Positions 61,108 through 63,458 of a stretch of 63,458 bases of DNA are shown piece after piece. Origin of the DNA: Bermanella sp034110565 (GTDB taxonomy: Bacteria > Pseudomonadota > Gammaproteobacteria > Pseudomonadales > Oceanobacteraceae); NCBI GenBank assembly GCA_034110565.1, contig JAWUYY010000078.1, forward strand, positions 1 to 63,458, given 5' to 3'. The stretch's first letter is position 1, and every line of letters begins with the position of its first letter. Position numbers and translations under genes: made by a program. Under the pieces are notes generated by a model. That model had not been told where the DNA came from and ran no database searches. It worked only from the letters and a program-made list of their open reading frames with translations.

Positions 61108-62018
61108 ACACCACCAAACCAAGTGAAGACAATACGTTCATTTTGCAACGGTTATGCCACATGCTGGTGCACCCCATTTTGCGGGGTCAGCCGTAAAGTT
61201 CTTGCCCATAAATAGCGCAGAATTTTATAAATCACCTTGAATATGGCTAATAACAAGGCAGCAAACCCTAAAGAAAACGCAAACTAAGCGTCAGCTCTAC
61301 TGCCTGATCTTCTCTTCATCCAATCGCTCGCATCTAAGTCAGTCGTCACTGGCATAACAAAAAATGAATATTTCATCATCAATAAATAGGACGACTATGT
61401 GACATACCAGTACTTTTGAAGTAAATGAAATATGATGATTTAGGACCGGTTATAACCTTCCACTCAGGAAATACGTGGGCTTGAACTAGGCCTGTAAACA
61501 CATAGCTTTTCAGTAAACCGAACAAAGATTCGAGATGGCGCACATCACAGAATAAGCCACGAAAATACGGCCTAGATGAGGGGATAAAAAAACCTTGTAT
61601 TTTGGAAGTCAGCGCATAAAATGCGGGCAATTTAGTGATTCCTATTGAGGATTTATGCCAGTTTAGCCCAAGCGTTTTCTCTTTGTCAGAAGGCGCGCAA
61701 GCCGTAAAAATGCGTTGGCCTTTGCCATGACACAGAGATCGTTGAACGGTTAACCCCCCTCAACTTTTCCTTTATTGAGTGTGTGCTTGTATGTGAATAC
61801 AAAAACAGCCCACAACGGAAACGTCTCTTGAGCATTAAGACAGACTAAATGTTGTCTGCTTCTTAAATACTCGTTTTGTCTGCTACGCCTCCACTTTTTA
61901 CGTTAAACCATACAACGGCATACCGACTATTTGAGTCATGTCTTTTGCCATAAGCAAAGACAAACAGTAATGGCCTTTAAGCCAACCTAGGTGAACCCTT
62001 ACTTTCGAGAGAGACGCT
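61108..62018. other. 911-base intergenic region
   Basis: Between the Anbu operon and the carboxynorspermidine dehydrogenase gene. It contains one notable minus-strand open frame (61379-61759, listed separately). A short inverted repeat GACAGAC...GTCTGCT lies near 61831-61860. No RNA gene, terminator or insertion-sequence end is recognisable. Confidence 0.6.
61379..61759 (-). pseudogene. Unexplained open frame without ordinary upstream start, possible gene remnant
   Basis: A 126-codon minus-strand frame lies between stop codons. The first usable start is TTG at 61630 (83 aa: LPAFYALTSKIQGFF...); upstream codons also read sensibly (KTLGLNWHKSSIGI), with no ATG or GTG. Composition is protein-like (balanced, several aromatic residues, ending SHSRPIY). 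I cannot name a family. It may be a decayed gene, a dispersed repeat or chance; no ribosome site is obvious. Confidence 0.35.
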
Positions 62019-63230
62019 ATGAGTAAAGTTATGATCATTGGTGCCGGCGGTGTCGGCAATGTTGTGACACAAAAATGTGCACAACTTCCAGACGTATTCA
62101 CCGATATTATTCTGGCCAGTCGTACAGAAAGTAAATGCATTGCCATCGCCGCTGGCGTAAAAGAAAAAACAGGCCGAACCATTCGCACCGCTCAAGTAGA
62201 TGCCGATAACGTGCCTGAACTGGCTGCACTATTAAAACAAGAAAAACCCGAACTTGTGATTAACGTGGCTCTGCCTTATCAAGATTTAACCATCATGGAT
62301 GCCTGTCTAGAAGCAGGCGTGAATTACATGGATACGGCCAACTACGAGCCAATCGACACTGCAAAATTCGAATACCATTGGCAGTGGGCATACCAAGAGA
62401 AATTCCAAAAAGCAGGCCTAACCGCATTACTCGGCAGCGGCTTTGATCCTGGTGCCACAAACGTATTTACCGCTTATGTGGCCAAGCACTATTTTGATGA
62501 GATTCATTACCTAGACATCATCGATGTTAACGGCGGTGATCACGGCTATCCGTTTGCCACTAACTTCAATCCAGAAATCAACATTCGTGAAGTCACGGCC
62601 GAATGTCGTCACTGGGAAAACGGCGAATTTGTTACCACCCCAGCCATGAGCAAAAAAGCAGCATTCACTTGCCCTGATAATGTGGGTGACTACAACATTT
62701 ACCGCATGTACCACGAAGAATTAGAAAGCTTAACTAAGCACTTCCCAACTTTGAAGCGCGCGCAGTTCTGGATGAGTTTCTCTGACAATTATCTAAAACA
62801 CTTAGAAGTATTAGGCAATGTGGGTATGACAGGCATCGAGCCAATTGAATACGAAGGCCAGCAAATTGTGCCGATTCAGTTTTTGGCTAAATTACTGCCC
62901 GACCCATCTTCATTAGGGCCTCGTACAAAAGGTAACACCTGCATCGGCACCGTGGTTCGTGGCATTAAAGATGGCAAAGAAAAAATCGTTTACTGCTACC
63001 AAGTTTGTAGCCACGAAGCATGCTGGGAAGAAGTTAAATCTCAAGCAATTTCTTACACCACAGGCGTGCCAGCAATGATAGGTGCGAAAATGTTAGTGGA
63101 GAAAAAATGGTCAGGTCCTGGTGTGTTTAACATCGAACAGTTCGACCCTGATCCATTCATGGATGCCATGAACCAATATGGCCTACCTTGGAAAGTGATT
63201 GAGCTAGACGCATTTGATTTAGACCAATAA
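62019..63230 (+). CDS. Carboxynorspermidine/carboxyspermidine dehydrogenase (403 aa)
   Basis: A saccharopine-dehydrogenase-fold enzyme that condenses aspartate semialdehyde with a diamine and reduces it with NADPH, the alternative spermidine/norspermidine route. The NADP motif is VMIIGAGGVGNVVTQKCAQ (4-22), then VALPYQDLTIMDACLEAGVNY, and the conserved LGSGFDPGATNVFTAY. Its neighbour nspC supplies the next step, which separates it from true saccharopine dehydrogenase. GAGAGACG precedes the ATG. Confidence 0.95.
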   Translation: MSKVMIIGAGGVGNVVTQKCAQLPDVFTDIILASRTESKCIAIAAGVKEKTGRTIRTAQVDADNVPELAALLKQEKPELVINVALPYQDLTIMDACLEAGVNYMDTANYEPIDTAKFEYHWQWAYQEKFQKAGLTALLGSGFDPGATNVFTAYVAKHYFDEIHYLDIIDVNGGDHGYPFATNFNPEINIREVTAECRHWENGEFVTTPAMSKKAAFTCPDNVGDYNIYRMYHEELESLTKHFPTLKRAQFWMSFSDNYLKHLEVLGNVGMTGIEPIEYEGQQIVPIQFLAKLLPDPSSLGPRTKGNTCIGTVVRGIKDGKEKIVYCYQVCSHEACWEEVKSQAISYTTGVPAMIGAKMLVEKKWSGPGVFNIEQFDPDPFMDAMNQYGLPWKVIELDAFDLDQ

Positions 63231-63237
63231 ACCGTAA

Positions 63238-63292
63238 GATGGGTTAATGGCGAGTTTTACGAGCCATGTAACCCATCGCTTGTATGGGTTAC
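63238..63292. repeat. REP-like palindrome with alternative stems
   Basis: GATGGGTTA-ATGGC (63238-63251) pairs with GCCAT-G-TAACCCATC (63263-63277). The second arm GTAACCCAT (63268-63276) also pairs with ATGGGTTAC (63284-63292). The GATGGGTTA/TAACCCATC core resembles REP elements dispersed in many proteobacteria. It sits between the dehydrogenase gene and nspC. Confidence 0.65.
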
Positions 63293-63360
63293 GCAATGCG
63301 ATTTGCTCATTGCTAACTCATTCTACAAATTATTTTGTACCTTTCTTGTGAGTAAATCTG

Positions 63361-63458
63361 ATGCAATTTACCGATTTTAATCAATTGGATTTATCCCGCG
63401 TGCCTTCACCGTGTTTTGTGATTGATGAAGTAGCTGTCGAGCGTAACCTGCGCATTTT
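63361..63458 (+). CDS. nspC: Carboxynorspermidine decarboxylase, N-terminus only
   Basis: The first 32 codons run off the right edge. MQFTDFNQLDLSRVPSPCFV and IDEVAVERNLRIF match the start of NspC-type PLP decarboxylases (VPSPCFVxDE). It would decarboxylate carboxynorspermidine or carboxyspermidine. It is separated from the dehydrogenase by 130 bases that hold the REP-like palindrome. Confidence 0.9.
   Translation, partial: MQFTDFNQLDLSRVPSPCFVIDEVAVERNLRI

Noticed and set aside
61831..61860. GACAGAC...GTCTGCT inverted repeat as a regulator site for the polyamine genes.
   Set aside because: The arms are imperfect and the GTCTG word recurs nearby, so the pairing may be chance.

Overview
This 63.5-kb window looks like an ordinary chromosomal segment of a free-living, aerobic, motile, probably marine gammaproteobacterium of Oceanospirillales type (Bermanella/Oleispira-like). 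That placement is inferred from gene content and product style, since no rRNA gene is present. Supporting content is a PomAB-type sodium-driven flagellar stator, the xseB-ispA-dxs operon, malate:quinone oxidoreductase, a carboxynorspermidine pathway and moderately AT-rich DNA. I see no tRNA or rRNA genes, insertion sequences, prophage or CRISPR array. The only repeat of mobile type is a REP-like palindrome at 63238-63292.

Region 1 (1-9350) is the most distinctive. An ECF sigma factor and its zinc anti-sigma partner ChrR (8078-9297) lie divergent to a seven-gene operon running to 567. The operon encodes an FAD oxidoreductase, a photolyase, a membrane acyl desaturase, an NTF2-like protein, an amine-oxidase-like flavoprotein, a DUF1365 protein and a Cfa-family methyltransferase. 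A terminator follows, and then a separately transcribed SDR gene cut by the window edge. Both transcription units carry the same promoter, TGATCT-N16-CGTAAA, which fits the RpoE-ChrR (singlet-oxygen) class. The Cfa-like enzyme appears to have lost two bicarbonate ligands of true cyclopropane synthases. I therefore read the locus as a photo-oxidative-stress regulon that repairs DNA and remodels membrane acyl chains, possibly toward furan fatty acids.

Region 2 (9350-13850) is purine uptake and salvage: apt, a Tsx/OmpK-like outer-membrane channel and an NCS2 permease, followed by an MscS channel and a DUF481 outer-membrane protein. Region 3 (13860-18650) is a copper/silver-type RND exporter (CusBA) without CusC, plus a small secreted Cys/Met-rich protein. 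Region 4 (18712-21734) is a tight four-gene operon: flavodoxin-like protein, periplasmic binding protein, a COG0523 GTPase that seems to start at ATT, and a membrane di-iron hydroxylase.

Region 5 (21811-29064) holds small housekeeping genes (GNAT, GIY-YIG, YgjP-like protease, DUF3820, rhodanese, OsmC, YhhN, ComFB, PagL), then mqo and alr. Region 6 (29309-35875) has a protein with three DnaT-type domains overlapping a lambda-P-like gene (a probable helicase-loading pair), a histidine kinase, rlmB and rnr. Region 7 (36048-49889) has an unknown outer-membrane protein, pilZ-motB-motA, xseB-ispA-dxs, a CDF metal exporter, two proteases, pgpA, a glycosyltransferase, a chemoreceptor and a double cupin.

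Region 8 (50045-61107) has a DUF2156/methyltransferase pair, an alanine/glycine symporter, a DUF6279 lipoprotein, ilvA, rpiA and the four-gene Anbu (ancestral proteasome-like) operon. Region 9 (61108-63458) has a 0.9-kb stretch with an unexplained open frame, the carboxynorspermidine dehydrogenase, the REP-like palindrome and the start of nspC.
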